From contig JBAZBK010000006.1 in the NCBI GenBank assembly GCA_041671505.1, positions 1 to 64,000 of the forward strand: a stretch of DNA of 64,000 nucleotides. Direction: 5' to 3'. The DNA comes from JACPDH01 sp041671505. GTDB lineage: Bacteria > Acidobacteriota > Thermoanaerobaculia > Gp7-AA8. Under the pieces are notes generated by a model that was not told where the DNA came from, made no database searches, and saw only the letters and a list, made by a program, of their open reading frames with translations. Numbering within the stretch: the first letter of the stretch is position 1; each line of letters starts with the position of its first letter. The position numbers and the translations under genes were made by a program. Positions 49,853-58,284 of the stretch are shown here, piece by piece.

Positions 49853-50385
49853 CGCGAGCCGTTCTCCTTCGCGCCCGGGATCGCGCTCGTGCGCTGCGAA
49901 AGGATGAGCGCGCCGACGATCGCGGCGAGCAGCAGGATCGAAACCGCCTCGAACGGGAAGATGTACGCCTCGAACATCGAGACGCCGATTGCCCGCGCGT
50001 CGGAAACGAACTCGACCGGGCCACCGGTGTGGAGCACCGCGGCCTTGAGCAGGTAATAGATGATCGTGATTGCAAAGCCTGCCGCGCCGGTGATCCCGAG
50101 GAACTGCTGTATCGGCCGCGTGATCGGTTCCTCGGTGTGCGCGAGATTCAGCAGCATGATCACGAAGAGGAACAGGACCATGATCGCGCCCGCATAGACG
50201 ATCACCTGCAGCGCCGCCATGAACGGGGCGTCGAGCAGGACGTACATCACCGCGAGCGAGAAGAACGAGACGACGAGCGCGAGCGCGCTCACGACCGGGT
50301 TCCTGTGGATCACGACGATCGCCGCAAAGATCACCGCGATTGCCGCAAACGTGAAGAAGATCAGATACTCGAACATCAGATCCAT
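49849..50385 (-). CDS. nuoJ: NADH-quinone oxidoreductase subunit J
   Basis: A 178-residue five-helix membrane subunit. The conserved helix 3 segment reads FMAALQVIVYAGAIMVLFLFVIMLLNL, containing the Tyr-Ala-Gly-Ala stretch that forms the pi-bulge of the E-channel. The ATG at 50385 overlaps nuoH by ten bases; an in-frame ATG at 50376 (TGATG overlap with nuoH) is an equally good start. nuoI, normally between H and J, is absent. Confidence 0.93.
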   Translation of the reverse strand: MDLMFEYLIFFTFAAIAVIFAAIVVIHRNPVVSALALVVSFFSLAVMYVLLDAPFMAALQVIVYAGAIMVLFLFVIMLLNLAHTEEPITRPIQQFLGITGAAGFAITIIYYLLKAAVLHTGGPVEFVSDARAIGVSMFEAYIFPFEAVSILLLAAIVGALILSQRTSAIPGAKENGSR

Positions 50386-51680
50386 CCCAGCGGAATCAGG
50401 AGTGCGACGATCACGATATTGAGGAGCGCGAGCGGCAGGAACACCTTCCAGCCGAGCTTCATCAGCAAGTCGTACTTGAGGCGCGGCACCGTCCAGCGCA
50501 CCCAGACGAAGACGAAGAGGAAGAACGACGTCTTCACGAGGAACGCCACGAACGACGCGAGGAAGCCGACGAAGTTCGCCGGCTCGTTCCAGTAGGGAAC
50601 GTCCCAGCCGCCCAGGAAGAGCGTGGCCAGCAGCGCGGAGATCGTTCCCATCGCCATGTACTCGGCCATGAAGAAGAGCGCGAACTTCATCGAGGAGTAC
50701 TCGGTGTGGTACCCGGCGACGATCTCGGCCTCAGCCTCGGCGAAGTCGAAGGGAAGCCGGTTCGTTTCGGCGAACGACGCCACCCAGAACACGATGAAGC
50801 CGATGATCATCGGGAACATGTTCCAGGCCGGAATCGAGATCGTGTCGAAGAGGACGAAGGTGCCGCTCTGGCGGTAGACGACGTCGGTCAGCCGGAGCGT
50901 TCCGGTGGCCATCAGCACGCCGACCGTGGAGAGCGTGAGCGCAAGCTCGTACGAGATCATCTGCGCCGACGCGCGGACGGCGCCGATCATCGAATACTTG
51001 TTCGCAGACGCCCAGCCAGCGGTCGCGAGGCCGTAAACGCCGAGCGACGAGAGGGCGAAGATCAGAAGGATGCCGATGCTCGTGTCGGCGATGATCGGCT
51101 CGAAGAAGCGGCCGCCGATTCCGAACGGCATCGCGACCGAGCCTGCCGAGCGGAACCACGCGAGGATTCCGAGCAGCAGGGGAGCGGAGGCGATCATCGC
51201 GAAGCCGGTGATCTTTCCAACCCACTGGTTGAGCTGCGTCGCCCCCGCCATCGCACCGAAGTGCGACGTCACGCGCAGGGCGACGACGCCGAGGATGAAG
51301 TTCACCACCGCGCCGGCAACGAGCAGAATCCCGATGATGCTGCTGTAGCTGATCGTCTCGGGGATCGTGAAGCCTCGCGCGAACGGAACCGCGGCGCAGG
51401 TGGTCACCGCGGGGATCAGCCCGAAGATCGGCGCGAGGTTGTAGAGAACCTTGTGCGCCTGCGCCGGTACGAGATCTTCCTTGAGGATGAACTTCGCGGC
51501 GTCGGCCATCGCCTGGATCAGGCCGAGGGGGCCGATGCGGTTAGGCCCGGGGCGGTCCTGGATGAGGCCGCTTCCGCGTCGCTCGACCCAGACCCAGACC
51601 GGGGTTACGCTGAGAACGAGACTGAGAACGATCCCGATCTTGACGAGATTCAGGAGGATGTCAGGGGTGTCGAAGCTCAT
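50376..51680 (-). CDS. nuoH: NADH-quinone oxidoreductase subunit H (long form)
   Basis: A 434-residue quinone-site membrane subunit. Signature ERRGSGLIQDRPGPNRIGPLGLIQAMADAAKF at about 33-64 and SFAETNRLPFDFAEAEAEIVAGYHTEYSSMKFALFF near residue 310 line the quinone channel. Typical NuoH is 320-360 residues; the extra length lies between about residues 105 and 230, where additional hydrophobic sequence (NFILGVVALRVTSHFGAMAG ... FRSAGSVAMPFG) occurs. Long NuoH forms are known in several phyla. It starts 15 bases after nuoG. Confidence 0.93.
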   Translation of the reverse strand: MSFDTPDILLNLVKIGIVLSLVLSVTPVWVWVERRGSGLIQDRPGPNRIGPLGLIQAMADAAKFILKEDLVPAQAHKVLYNLAPIFGLIPAVTTCAAVPFARGFTIPETISYSSIIGILLVAGAVVNFILGVVALRVTSHFGAMAGATQLNQWVGKITGFAMIASAPLLLGILAWFRSAGSVAMPFGIGGRFFEPIIADTSIGILLIFALSSLGVYGLATAGWASANKYSMIGAVRASAQMISYELALTLSTVGVLMATGTLRLTDVVYRQSGTFVLFDTISIPAWNMFPMIIGFIVFWVASFAETNRLPFDFAEAEAEIVAGYHTEYSSMKFALFFMAEYMAMGTISALLATLFLGGWDVPYWNEPANFVGFLASFVAFLVKTSFFLFVFVWVRWTVPRLKYDLLMKLGWKVFLPLALLNIVIVALLIPLGWI

Positions 51681-51695
51681 TTCGATCCTCGAGGG

Positions 51696-53297
51696 CTAGG
51701 TGCCCTGCGGAGCCCCCGGAACGCCGAACTGTTCGATGCCGCTCCAGTCGAGCGCCTTGAGCGCCGGGGTCTTCGAAACCATCTGGTCGAAGAGCTCCTC
51801 GACCTCGGAAAACGCGTACGACGATTCTTCTGGGGCGAGGGCGAGGCCGATGCGGCGCAGGATCTCCCACTCGGGAAGCGCTTCGCCCTTCGGCAGCGAG
51901 CCGGCGACGATCTTCTGAAGCCGGCCCTGGACATTCGTGAACGTGCCCGATTTCTCGGCGACGATCGTCGTCGGGAGGACGACGTCGGCGACCTCGGCGA
52001 GCGGGTGGTTCTCCCACGCCAGCACGACGAGGAACTTCGCCTTGCGCAGGTTGGCGACGACTTCGGGGGTCCTGGTGCGCTCGCTGAAGGCCGCTTCGGT
52101 GACGAACAGGACGTCGATTCCGTCGGCGCCCTTCGTCATCAGATCTTCGGCGCTGCGGCCGCCGCTCGGCGCGATCCCCGCGGCGCGTACGCCTCGGAAG
52201 TTAGGCCCGGCCTGTTTTCCTTCGAGCCAGCCAGTGCGCGACTTCATCTTGATGGGGGCGATCGCGTCGACGAACACGTCGGCGTGCTTCGCACCGAGGC
52301 GGTCGACGAAGAGCTGCTTGAGGAGCCAGGCGTCCTCGTTCGTCAGCTGCGACGACGCGATGACGGCGATCCTGTCGCCCTGCGAGGCGCGAAGCCGCGC
52401 GGCGACCTCGTCGATCGACTCCGACCATCCGGCCACCGACTGGTAATCGTCGCGCATCATGCGCGGCACGACGACGCGGTCGGTCTCGTAGCGCTCGTGC
52501 GAGAAGCGCCCGTAGTCGCAGAGCCAGTAGTCGTTGACCTCGGGGTTCACGCGCGGCTTGTAGCGGTAAATCTTGCCGCTGCGGTGCTCGACGAAGATGT
52601 TGCAGCCGACGTCGCAGCCGTTGCAGACCGACTCGGTCGACTCGAGGTTCCAGACGCGCGACTCGAAACGGAACTCGCGCGCGGTGAGGGCGCCGGTGGG
52701 GCAGACGTCGGTCACGCAGGCGCTCATCCAGTTGTCGACCGGACGGCCGGGGAAGATTCCGACTTCGGTCGATGCGCCGCGCTTGATGAACGCGAGCTCG
52801 CCGGTGCCGGTGATCTCCTCGCAGAATCGGATGCAGCGCGTGCAGTGGATGCAGCGATTCATGTTCTGCATCACGTGCGGCCCGATCGGGGTGCGATCCA
52901 TGCCGGGGTAGGTCCGCTTCACCTCGCCGTAGCGCGAGGTGACCGCGCCATAGTTGAAGGAGTAGTCCTGCAGTGGACACTCACCCGCCTTGTCGCAGAT
53001 CGGACAGTCGAGAGGGTGGTTGATGAGCAGGAACTCCATCTGACCCTTGCGCGCCTTGTCGACCTTGTCGTTGTGCACGAAGATCTTCATGCCGTCGCGC
53101 ACCTGTGTGGCGCAGCCGGCCTGGAGTTTCGGCATTCCGTCGATCTCGACCAGGCACATGCGGCACTGGCCGACGACACTCAGGGCAGGGTGGTAGCAGA
53201 AATGAGGAACATGTACGTCGGCCGCTTTCGCGGCCTCGACGACATTGATTCCGTCGGGGACTTCAACGTCGATTCCGTCGATCGTGACTTTTGCCAT
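51696..53297 (-). CDS. nuoG: NADH-quinone oxidoreductase subunit G
   Basis: A 533-residue peripheral-arm iron-sulfur subunit. The N-terminal ferredoxin domain has Cys34, Cys45, Cys48 and Cys62 for a [2Fe-2S] centre, followed by HPLDCPICDKAGECPLQD (N5-type His/Cys cluster), NRCIHCTRCIRFCEE and CVTDVCPTGAL, then CNGCDVGCN of the fourth cluster. The molybdopterin-like domain (about 215-520) is shortened relative to the 700-900 residues of many NuoG proteins. It heads the minus-strand cluster; nuoE/F, its direct partners in the NADH module, are on the opposite strand at 56 kb. Confidence 0.95.
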   Translation of the reverse strand: MAKVTIDGIDVEVPDGINVVEAAKAADVHVPHFCYHPALSVVGQCRMCLVEIDGMPKLQAGCATQVRDGMKIFVHNDKVDKARKGQMEFLLINHPLDCPICDKAGECPLQDYSFNYGAVTSRYGEVKRTYPGMDRTPIGPHVMQNMNRCIHCTRCIRFCEEITGTGELAFIKRGASTEVGIFPGRPVDNWMSACVTDVCPTGALTAREFRFESRVWNLESTESVCNGCDVGCNIFVEHRSGKIYRYKPRVNPEVNDYWLCDYGRFSHERYETDRVVVPRMMRDDYQSVAGWSESIDEVAARLRASQGDRIAVIASSQLTNEDAWLLKQLFVDRLGAKHADVFVDAIAPIKMKSRTGWLEGKQAGPNFRGVRAAGIAPSGGRSAEDLMTKGADGIDVLFVTEAAFSERTRTPEVVANLRKAKFLVVLAWENHPLAEVADVVLPTTIVAEKSGTFTNVQGRLQKIVAGSLPKGEALPEWEILRRIGLALAPEESSYAFSEVEELFDQMVSKTPALKALDWSGIEQFGVPGAPQGT

Positions 53298-53480
53298 GTG
53301 TGGTAAAAGGTGTGAGGTTTTTCGCGATCAGGACGGCGTGGCCGTCCGGCCGTGAGAGCGTTCACGAGCGGGTGGAGAATAACTGTTTGGCAGGGCAGCG
53401 TCAAACGCTTTGCAACCACTGTCTTGCATCGTGAAATCGAATCCCTCCGCTCACCGGTCCGCGAATCCGAAAGGAGAGTT
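53298..53480. promoter_or_regulatory. Divergent control region of nuoG cluster and PpiC gene
   Basis: This 183-base region must carry the promoter of the eight-gene minus-strand complex I operon. A GGACGGC-GTG-GCCGTCC hairpin is at 53331-53347. No convincing Rex operator or -35/-10 pair could be identified by eye. Confidence 0.4.
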
Positions 53481-54422
53481 GTGAAGCGAATTGCGTTGTG
53501 GTGCGTCGTAGGTCTGCTTATCGTCGCCGGTGCCTGGTTCCTGGGCAGGCAGGGTACCGGAAAGGCTCCAGCGGGAGGCTCGGACAAGCCGGCCGAGGCC
53601 GTTGCTCCCGTAACCGCCGCGCGTCCCGCCGGTGACATCGTGATCGCTCGCGTCAACGGCGAGCCGATCTACAAGTCCGATTACGAGATCGCGCTCGCGG
53701 GCCTTCCGGCTCAGGCGAAAGCGATCGCCGACAAGCCGGGCGGAAAGCGGCTCATTCTCGACGAGATCGTCAAGCTCAAGCTTCTCAAGCAGCAGGCCGA
53801 GAAGATGGGCATCGACAAGGATCCCGAGATCGCCGCACAGGTCGCGGCCATGCGCGACAACGTGCTCGCGGCCTCGGCGCTCGAGAAAATCGTCAAAGAG
53901 TCGCCGACCGACGTGCAGGCGTTCTACGACAAGTACAAAGACCAGTTCCGGGCGAGTCACGTGAGGCAGATCCTCATCGGCTACGAAGGCTCGATCGTCC
54001 CGCAGCGCGAAGGCGCGGCGAAGCTCACCGAAGAGCAGGCGCGCATGAAGGCGGCGTCGATCGCGGAGAAGATCCGCAAGGGCGCCGACTTTGCGGCGGT
54101 CGCGAAGGCTGAATCGGACGACACGAAGAGCGGCGAGCGCGGCGGCGAGCTCGGCGTGCTGCGTCCCGGTCAGCTGGGACCGAGCCTCGAGGGTCCCATC
54201 GACAAGCTCCAGGTCAACGAGGTGAGCGAGCCGGTCCACAGCCCGTACGGCTTCCACATCTTCCAGGTCACGGCCCGCGAGGTCACTCCGTTCGACAACG
54301 TCAAGCCTGCGCTCGAGCAGCAGGGAATGAACCTCCGCGCGCAGATCATCGTCAACTCGGTGCGCGAGAGCGCGAAGATCGAAGTCGAGGACAGCTTTTT
54401 CGAACCGAAGGCTCAGCAGTAA
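53481..54422 (+). CDS. Periplasmic peptidyl-prolyl isomerase, parvulin (PpiC/SurA) type
   Basis: A 313-residue membrane-anchored chaperone/isomerase. An N-terminal helix (about 5-22) anchors it; the SurA-N-like helical region (about 55-155: VNGEPIYKSDYEIALAGLP, LILDEIVKLKLLKQQAEKMGI) is followed by the parvulin domain (about 158-275: SHVRQILIGY, GGELGVLRPGQLGPSLEG, PVHSPYGFHIFQVTARE). It assists folding of exported proteins. The start is GTG at 53481, with AAGGAG four bases before; longer in-frame starts lack a site and a signal. It is followed by a 28-base palindrome. Confidence 0.9.
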   Translation: MKRIALWCVVGLLIVAGAWFLGRQGTGKAPAGGSDKPAEAVAPVTAARPAGDIVIARVNGEPIYKSDYEIALAGLPAQAKAIADKPGGKRLILDEIVKLKLLKQQAEKMGIDKDPEIAAQVAAMRDNVLAASALEKIVKESPTDVQAFYDKYKDQFRASHVRQILIGYEGSIVPQREGAAKLTEEQARMKAASIAEKIRKGADFAAVAKAESDDTKSGERGGELGVLRPGQLGPSLEGPIDKLQVNEVSEPVHSPYGFHIFQVTAREVTPFDNVKPALEQQGMNLRAQIIVNSVRESAKIEVEDSFFEPKAQQ

Positions 54423-54435
54423 CGATTCGATGCGC

Positions 54436-54463
54436 GCAGGGGCGCGGGATCCCGCGCCCCTGC
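54436..54463. repeat. 28-base perfect palindrome after the PpiC gene
   Basis: Arms GCAGGGGCGCGGGA / TCCCGCGCCCCTGC form an uninterrupted palindrome starting 13 bases after the stop codon. There is no T run, so this is a repeat-family hairpin rather than a standard terminator; its design parallels the palindrome at 29844-29871. Confidence 0.85.
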
Positions 54464-54531
54464 AGCGTCGAAACCCTTCGCGCGACACTTCGATCGCGCT
54501 TTGAATTCGAAGCCCGGGTTGCGACGTCGAG

Positions 54532-54559
54532 TTGAAAGGGCAAATTCATTTGGTACACT
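54532..54559 (+). promoter_or_regulatory. Sigma-70 type promoter of the receiver-domain gene
   Basis: TTGAAA (54532-54537) and TACACT (54554-54559) are separated by 16 bases. Transcription would start near 54566, only about two bases before the ATG at 54568, implying a leaderless or near-leaderless message. Confidence 0.55.
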
Positions 54560-54567
54560 TGCCGCGC

Positions 54568-54945
54568 ATGAGCAGCCGAATCCTCGTCGTGGAAGATAAC
54601 GAGATGAACATGCAGCTCTTCGAGTACCTGCTCGAAGAGAGCGGGTTCGAGATCGTGAAGGCGACGTCGGGGGAAGAGGCTCTCCGCCTTGCCGGCGAAG
54701 CGAACCCCGACCTGATCCTGATGGACATTCACCTTCCCGGAATGGACGGATTGAGTGTCGTGCGGGAGCTCAAGTCGGGCGGCAAGCTCACCGGCGTACC
54801 GATTCTCGCGTTGACGGCGCACGCGATGCGCGGCGACCGCGACCGGTTCCTGCAGGCAGGCTGCGACGGCTATATCTCGAAGCCGATCGACGTGAAGACG
54901 TTCATCCCGTCGATCCAGAAGTTCCTCACGGGCAGCGCCGAGTAA
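54568..54945 (+). CDS. Stand-alone response regulator receiver protein (CheY/DivK-like)
   Basis: A 125-residue single receiver domain. The acidic pocket is EDN at 9-11, the phosphoacceptor is Asp in LILMDIHLPGMDG (about Asp53), the Thr switch is in LALTAHAMRGDR, and the Lys is in GYISKPID. VEDNEMNMQLFEYLLE at the start is the form seen in DivK and hybrid-kinase receiver domains. With no output domain it acts through protein contacts. There is no cognate kinase in the window. No ribosome-binding site precedes the ATG, consistent with the leaderless promoter. Confidence 0.9.
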   Translation: MSSRILVVEDNEMNMQLFEYLLEESGFEIVKATSGEEALRLAGEANPDLILMDIHLPGMDGLSVVRELKSGGKLTGVPILALTAHAMRGDRDRFLQAGCDGYISKPIDVKTFIPSIQKFLTGSAE

Positions 54946-54954
54946 CAACCCGCT

Positions 54955-55066
54955 CGTGGTAACGGCCTCCGGCCGTTACGGCGCTCGTGGCGCGGCGCAA
55001 ATCTTCGCCACGACACATGACGAGCGGCGCTTTCGCGCCGCCGCGGAGGCGGGACGCCTCCGCCAC
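54955..55066. repeat. Hairpin array C
   Basis: This array fills the gap between the receiver gene and the convergent small membrane protein gene. Successive palindromes are GTAACGGCC/GGCCGTTAC (about 54958-54978), CTCGTGGCG.. with its mirrored CGCCACGA.. (about 54983-55016), GCGGCGC/GCGCCGC with loop TTTC (about 55025-55042) and GCGGAGGCG/CGCCTCCGC (about 55043-55064). It is the same construction style as arrays A and B with different module sequences. Confidence 0.8.
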
Positions 55067-55071
55067 TATTG

Positions 55072-55422
55072 CTACTCCCTTTCCTTCTTTCCAATCGATC
55101 CCGTGAAGAACGAGATCACGCTGAGGACGATCGCACCGAGGATCGCGGCGACGAAGGTGTCGACGGCAAAACCGGGGACCATGACTCCGGCGAGCCAGAG
55201 AATCGCCGCGTTGACGACGATCAGAAAGAGCCCGAAGGTGATGATCCAGAGGGGGGCGGTCAGCACGACGAGAACCGGACGCAGCACCGCGTTGAGCAAC
55301 CCCAGCACGGCTGCCGCGAGGAAAAGGACGAGGATTGAGTTCGCGCGAATGCCCGGAACGATGTAGCAGACGAGCAGCAGCGCGAGTGCATTGACGATCC
55401 AGCGGACGAGCAGCGATTTCAT
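55072..55422 (-). CDS. Four-helix small membrane protein (phage-holin family IV / YvlD-like)
   Basis: A 116-residue protein with four hydrophobic helices and the family segment LGLLNAVLRPVLVVLTAPLWIITFGLF. Despite the 'holin superfamily IV' label used for this group, bacterial YvlD-type members are chromosomal housekeeping membrane proteins and there is no phage context here. It ends in a charged IGKKERE tail. The ATG at 55422 has GGGAGGAA just upstream. It is isolated between the receiver gene and the STAS gene. Confidence 0.85.
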   Translation of the reverse strand: MKSLLVRWIVNALALLLVCYIVPGIRANSILVLFLAAAVLGLLNAVLRPVLVVLTAPLWIITFGLFLIVVNAAILWLAGVMVPGFAVDTFVAAILGAIVLSVISFFTGSIGKKERE

Positions 55423-55527
55423 GGTTCCTCCCGGTCGAGGAGTATGCCACGCTGTCACCCGTATCGAACGCGCTATGGACTCAAGCGATTCTATTGGGTA
55501 AAGTTAGCGCACCCGGGAGACCAACGT

Positions 55528-55884
55528 TTGAACATCATCAGGAACCGCCACCACGATGTGACCCTCCTCGACATTCAAGGGGTCATCAAGCTCGGCGAAA
55601 GCGCGCGCGAGTTCTCGAGCTATCTCGAGAAGGTGCTCAACGACGAGACCGGACCGGTGCTCATCAACTTCGAGGGGATCAACTACATGGATTCCACCGG
55701 TCTCGGCGAGTTGATCGGCTACCTTCAGAAGTTCGAGGACAGGCAGCGGAAAATGGCGCTCCTGAATCCGAACCACCGCATTCTGGCGCTCCTGAAGATC
55801 ACGAAGCTCGACACGGTGTTCAAGATCTTCGACAGCCGCGACCAGGCTCTATCGTTCCTGACCTCCAAGGAAGCGTCAGCCTAG
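55528..55884 (+). CDS. STAS-domain anti-sigma factor antagonist
   Basis: A 118-residue single STAS domain. The phosphorylatable serine lies in INYMDSTGLGELIG, the canonical SpoIIAA/RsbV loop, and VTLLDIQGVIKLGE forms the first strand. I chose the TTG at 55528, with GGGAG about eight bases upstream; the ATG at 55444 would add 28 residues unlike the family. STAS antagonists release sigma factors by binding an anti-sigma kinase. No kinase or phosphatase partner is in the window. Both sigma factors described here could be targets, but nothing shows it. Confidence 0.88.
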   Translation: MNIIRNRHHDVTLLDIQGVIKLGESAREFSSYLEKVLNDETGPVLINFEGINYMDSTGLGELIGYLQKFEDRQRKMALLNPNHRILALLKITKLDTVFKIFDSRDQALSFLTSKEASA

Positions 55885-55982
55885 CCGCCCCCGGCCCCTC
55901 AGCCCCCACGCGCGCGGCGCGCGCCGCTTGATAAGTTCCTCATCGCCGCGATAAAGTTTCGCCGCTTTTCTTGGAGCCTTCG

Positions 55983-56360
55983 ATGACGGAATCCTTCGTC
56001 CCGGTCCTGATCCTCATACTCTTCGGCATTGCGCTCGGCGCAGGAATGCTGATCGTCAACTGGTTCGTCGGCACGCACCGGCGGAACCCGTCGAAGCTCG
56101 CCCCCTACGAGGGAGGCGTGCCCCTGCTCGACACCAACCGGAAACGGATCAACGTCCGCTTCTACCAGATCGCGATGCTCTTCATCATCTTCGACATCGA
56201 GGCGGCGTTCATCTACCCGTGGGCAGTGATCTATCGCGACGTGACGATGACCTCGTCGGGCCTCGCGTTCTTCGCACTCGTCGAGATGTTCGTGTTCGTG
56301 GCGCTTCTCGCGATCGGCTACATCTACGTCTGGAAAAAGAAAGCGTTCGACTGGAACTGA
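55983..56360 (+). CDS. nuoA: NADH-quinone oxidoreductase subunit A
   Basis: A 125-residue three-helix subunit. Conserved KLAPYEGGVPLLD-type loop (here YEGGVPL) and FDIEAAFIYPWAV in helix 2 carry the acidic residues of the quinone-site region. GGAG six bases before the ATG at 55983 supports the start. nuoE follows after three bases, where nuoB, nuoC and nuoD would be expected. Confidence 0.95.
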   Translation: MTESFVPVLILILFGIALGAGMLIVNWFVGTHRRNPSKLAPYEGGVPLLDTNRKRINVRFYQIAMLFIIFDIEAAFIYPWAVIYRDVTMTSSGLAFFALVEMFVFVALLAIGYIYVWKKKAFDWN

Positions 56361-56363
56361 TCC

Positions 56364-56894
56364 ATGGCACATCTCCAACCCGACAGCCCGTACGCCGCCG
56401 AGCGCTACGCCGACACGGCGAAGACGGTCGAGTTCTCGCCTGAAGCGAAGGCGAAGTTCGACGCGTTGCTTGAGCGCTATCCGACGAAGGAAGCCGCGCT
56501 CCTTCCCTCGCTTCACCTCGCCCAGGAGGAGTTCGGCTGGGTCTCCCCGGAAGTGATGATGTACCTCTCCGGTCTTCTCGAGATCGAGCCGGCGAAGGTG
56601 TTCGGCGTCGTCACCTTCTACAACATGTACAACCAGAAGCCGGTCGGGAAGCATCACGTCCAGGTCTGCACGAATCTGAGCTGCATGATCAGGAACGCGT
56701 ACGACATCTACGACCGCTGCCTCGAGAAGCTCGGGCTTCATCCGGGCGAGACGACGAAGGACGGGCGCATCACGGTCACGGAAGTCGAGTGCCTCGGTTC
56801 GTGCGGCACGGCCCCCGTGGTGCAGATCAACAACGACTATCACGAGAATGCGAGCGTCGAGTCGATCGACAAGCTCCTGGACACACTCAAGTAA
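56364..56894 (+). CDS. nuoE: NADH-quinone oxidoreductase subunit E
   Basis: A 176-residue thioredoxin-fold [2Fe-2S] subunit. The four ligands are in QVCTNLSCM and VECLGSCGTAP. LPSLHLAQEEFGWVSPEVMMYLSGLLEI is the conserved helical N-domain. It passes electrons with NuoF from NADH. It overlaps nuoF by one base (TAATG). Full length. Confidence 0.95.
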   Translation: MAHLQPDSPYAAERYADTAKTVEFSPEAKAKFDALLERYPTKEAALLPSLHLAQEEFGWVSPEVMMYLSGLLEIEPAKVFGVVTFYNMYNQKPVGKHHVQVCTNLSCMIRNAYDIYDRCLEKLGLHPGETTKDGRITVTEVECLGSCGTAPVVQINNDYHENASVESIDKLLDTLK

Positions 56895-58204
56895 TGGAAC
56901 CGATCAAAGTTCTCACGAAGAACGTCGGCAAGCCTAACTCGGCTTCGATCGATACCTACATCGCCGGGGGCGGATACGAGAGCCTGAAGAAGGCGCTCAA
57001 GTCGACTCCCGACGAGCTCGTTCAGCTCGTCAAGGACTCCGAGATGCGAGGCCGAGGCGGCGCGGGCTTCCCGACAGGGATGAAGTGGAGCTTCCTCCCG
57101 AAGGACTCCCCGAAGCCCCGTTACCTGCTCTGCAACGCCGACGAGTCGGAGCCGGGCACCTTCAAGGATCGCGTCATCATCGAGCACGATCCGCACCTCC
57201 TCATCGAGGGGATGATCATCTCGGCCTTCGCGATCAAGTCGTGCCCGATGTCGTACATCTACATTCGCGGCGAGTTCTACCACGGTGCGATGGTCCTGAA
57301 CGGCGCCCTCGAGGAGGCTCGCGCGAAGGGCTTCCTCGGAAAGAACATCCTCGGTAGCGGTTTCGACCTCGACATCACCGTTCATCGCGGTGCCGGCGCG
57401 TACATCTGCGGCGAGGAGATGGGGCTGATCGAGTCGATCGAAGGTCATCGCGGCCAGCCGCGCGTGAAGCCGCCGTTCCCCGCCGTCGTCGGCGTCTTCG
57501 GAAGCCCGACGATCGTCAACAACGTCGAGACGCTCTCGTGCGTACCGCTCATCGTCGAGCACGGCGCGGAGTGGTTCAAGTCGTTCGGCCAGCCGAAGAA
57601 CACCGGGCCGAAGCTCTACTGCGTTTCGGGCCACGTGAAGAAGCCGGGCGTCTACGAGTTCCCGATGGGAGTAAACCTGAAGGAGCTTCTCTACGAGCAC
57701 TGCGGTGGAATCACCGACGACCTGCCGCTCAAGGCGGTCATCCCCGGAGGCGGCTCGGCTCCGATGCTCCTCCCTTCCGAGATCGACATCGCGATGAACT
57801 TCGATGCGCTGATGAAGGCAGGGACGATGTTCGGCTCCGCGGGCATCATCGTGATGAACAGCTCGACCTGCATCGTCGACGCGACGTGGCGCATGGCGAA
57901 GTTCTTCGCGCACGAGTCGTGCGGCCAGTGCACTCCCTGCCGTGAAGGGACGAACTGGATGGAGACGATCCTCGACCGCATCGAGCGGGGAGGCGGACGC
58001 CCTCAGGATGCCGACCTCCTCTTCGACATGACCGACAACATCGGTGGCAAGTCGCTCTGCGCCCTCGGTGACGCAGCGTGCGGGCCCGTCGCTTCGGCCG
58101 TGAAGAAGTTCCGCGACGAGTTCATCTACCACATCGACCACAAGTCGTGCCTGCCGGGAACGAAGCGGTACCGGCGGCTGGACATGGCGGTCGGAGCGCA
58201 CTAG
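56894..58204 (+). CDS. nuoF: NADH-quinone oxidoreductase subunit F
   Basis: A 436-residue NADH- and FMN-binding subunit. The NADH-binding Gly-rich loop is RGRGGAGFPTGMKW, the FMN site is CNADESEPGTFKDR and GAGAYICGEEMGLIESIEG, and the [4Fe-4S] N3 ligands are in ESCGQCTPCREGT with the distal Cys near LCALGD. All are intact. It ends the plus-strand nuo cluster and is followed within 45 bases by a strong terminator. Confidence 0.97.
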   Translation: MEPIKVLTKNVGKPNSASIDTYIAGGGYESLKKALKSTPDELVQLVKDSEMRGRGGAGFPTGMKWSFLPKDSPKPRYLLCNADESEPGTFKDRVIIEHDPHLLIEGMIISAFAIKSCPMSYIYIRGEFYHGAMVLNGALEEARAKGFLGKNILGSGFDLDITVHRGAGAYICGEEMGLIESIEGHRGQPRVKPPFPAVVGVFGSPTIVNNVETLSCVPLIVEHGAEWFKSFGQPKNTGPKLYCVSGHVKKPGVYEFPMGVNLKELLYEHCGGITDDLPLKAVIPGGGSAPMLLPSEIDIAMNFDALMKAGTMFGSAGIIVMNSSTCIVDATWRMAKFFAHESCGQCTPCREGTNWMETILDRIERGGGRPQDADLLFDMTDNIGGKSLCALGDAACGPVASAVKKFRDEFIYHIDHKSCLPGTKRYRRLDMAVGAH

Positions 58205-58240
58205 AGGCAGGCCAGAGGCCACAGGCCATAGGCCAAAGCA
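58205..58240. repeat. GGCCACAGGCCATAGGCC repeat unit after nuoF
   Basis: AGGCCAGAGGCCACAGGCCA and the following bases up to AAAGC form a repeat starting a few bases after the nuoF stop. Related units recur inside the 3' end of the RluA gene (about 59310-59345) and in reverse at about 59450-59490. Confidence 0.75.
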
Positions 58241-58249
58241 TGCAGACAC

Positions 58250-58284
58250 AATGCGGACCGGCCCACGCCGGTTCGCATTTTTTT
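58250..58284 (+). terminator. Intrinsic terminator of the nuoA-E-F operon
   Basis: A 13-bp stem (AATGCGGACCGGC / GCCGGTTCGCATT, one G-T pair) with loop CCAC is followed by seven T residues (58278-58284). Confidence 0.9.

Noticed and set aside
50706..53306. An 866-codon open frame on the plus strand opposite nuoH and nuoG
   Set aside because: A mirror frame of two well-conserved genes; its composition is driven by GC at codon position three of the real genes.
55072..55422. Prophage remnant suggested by the 'holin' family name
   Set aside because: No phage genes surround it, and this family is mostly chromosomal membrane proteins.
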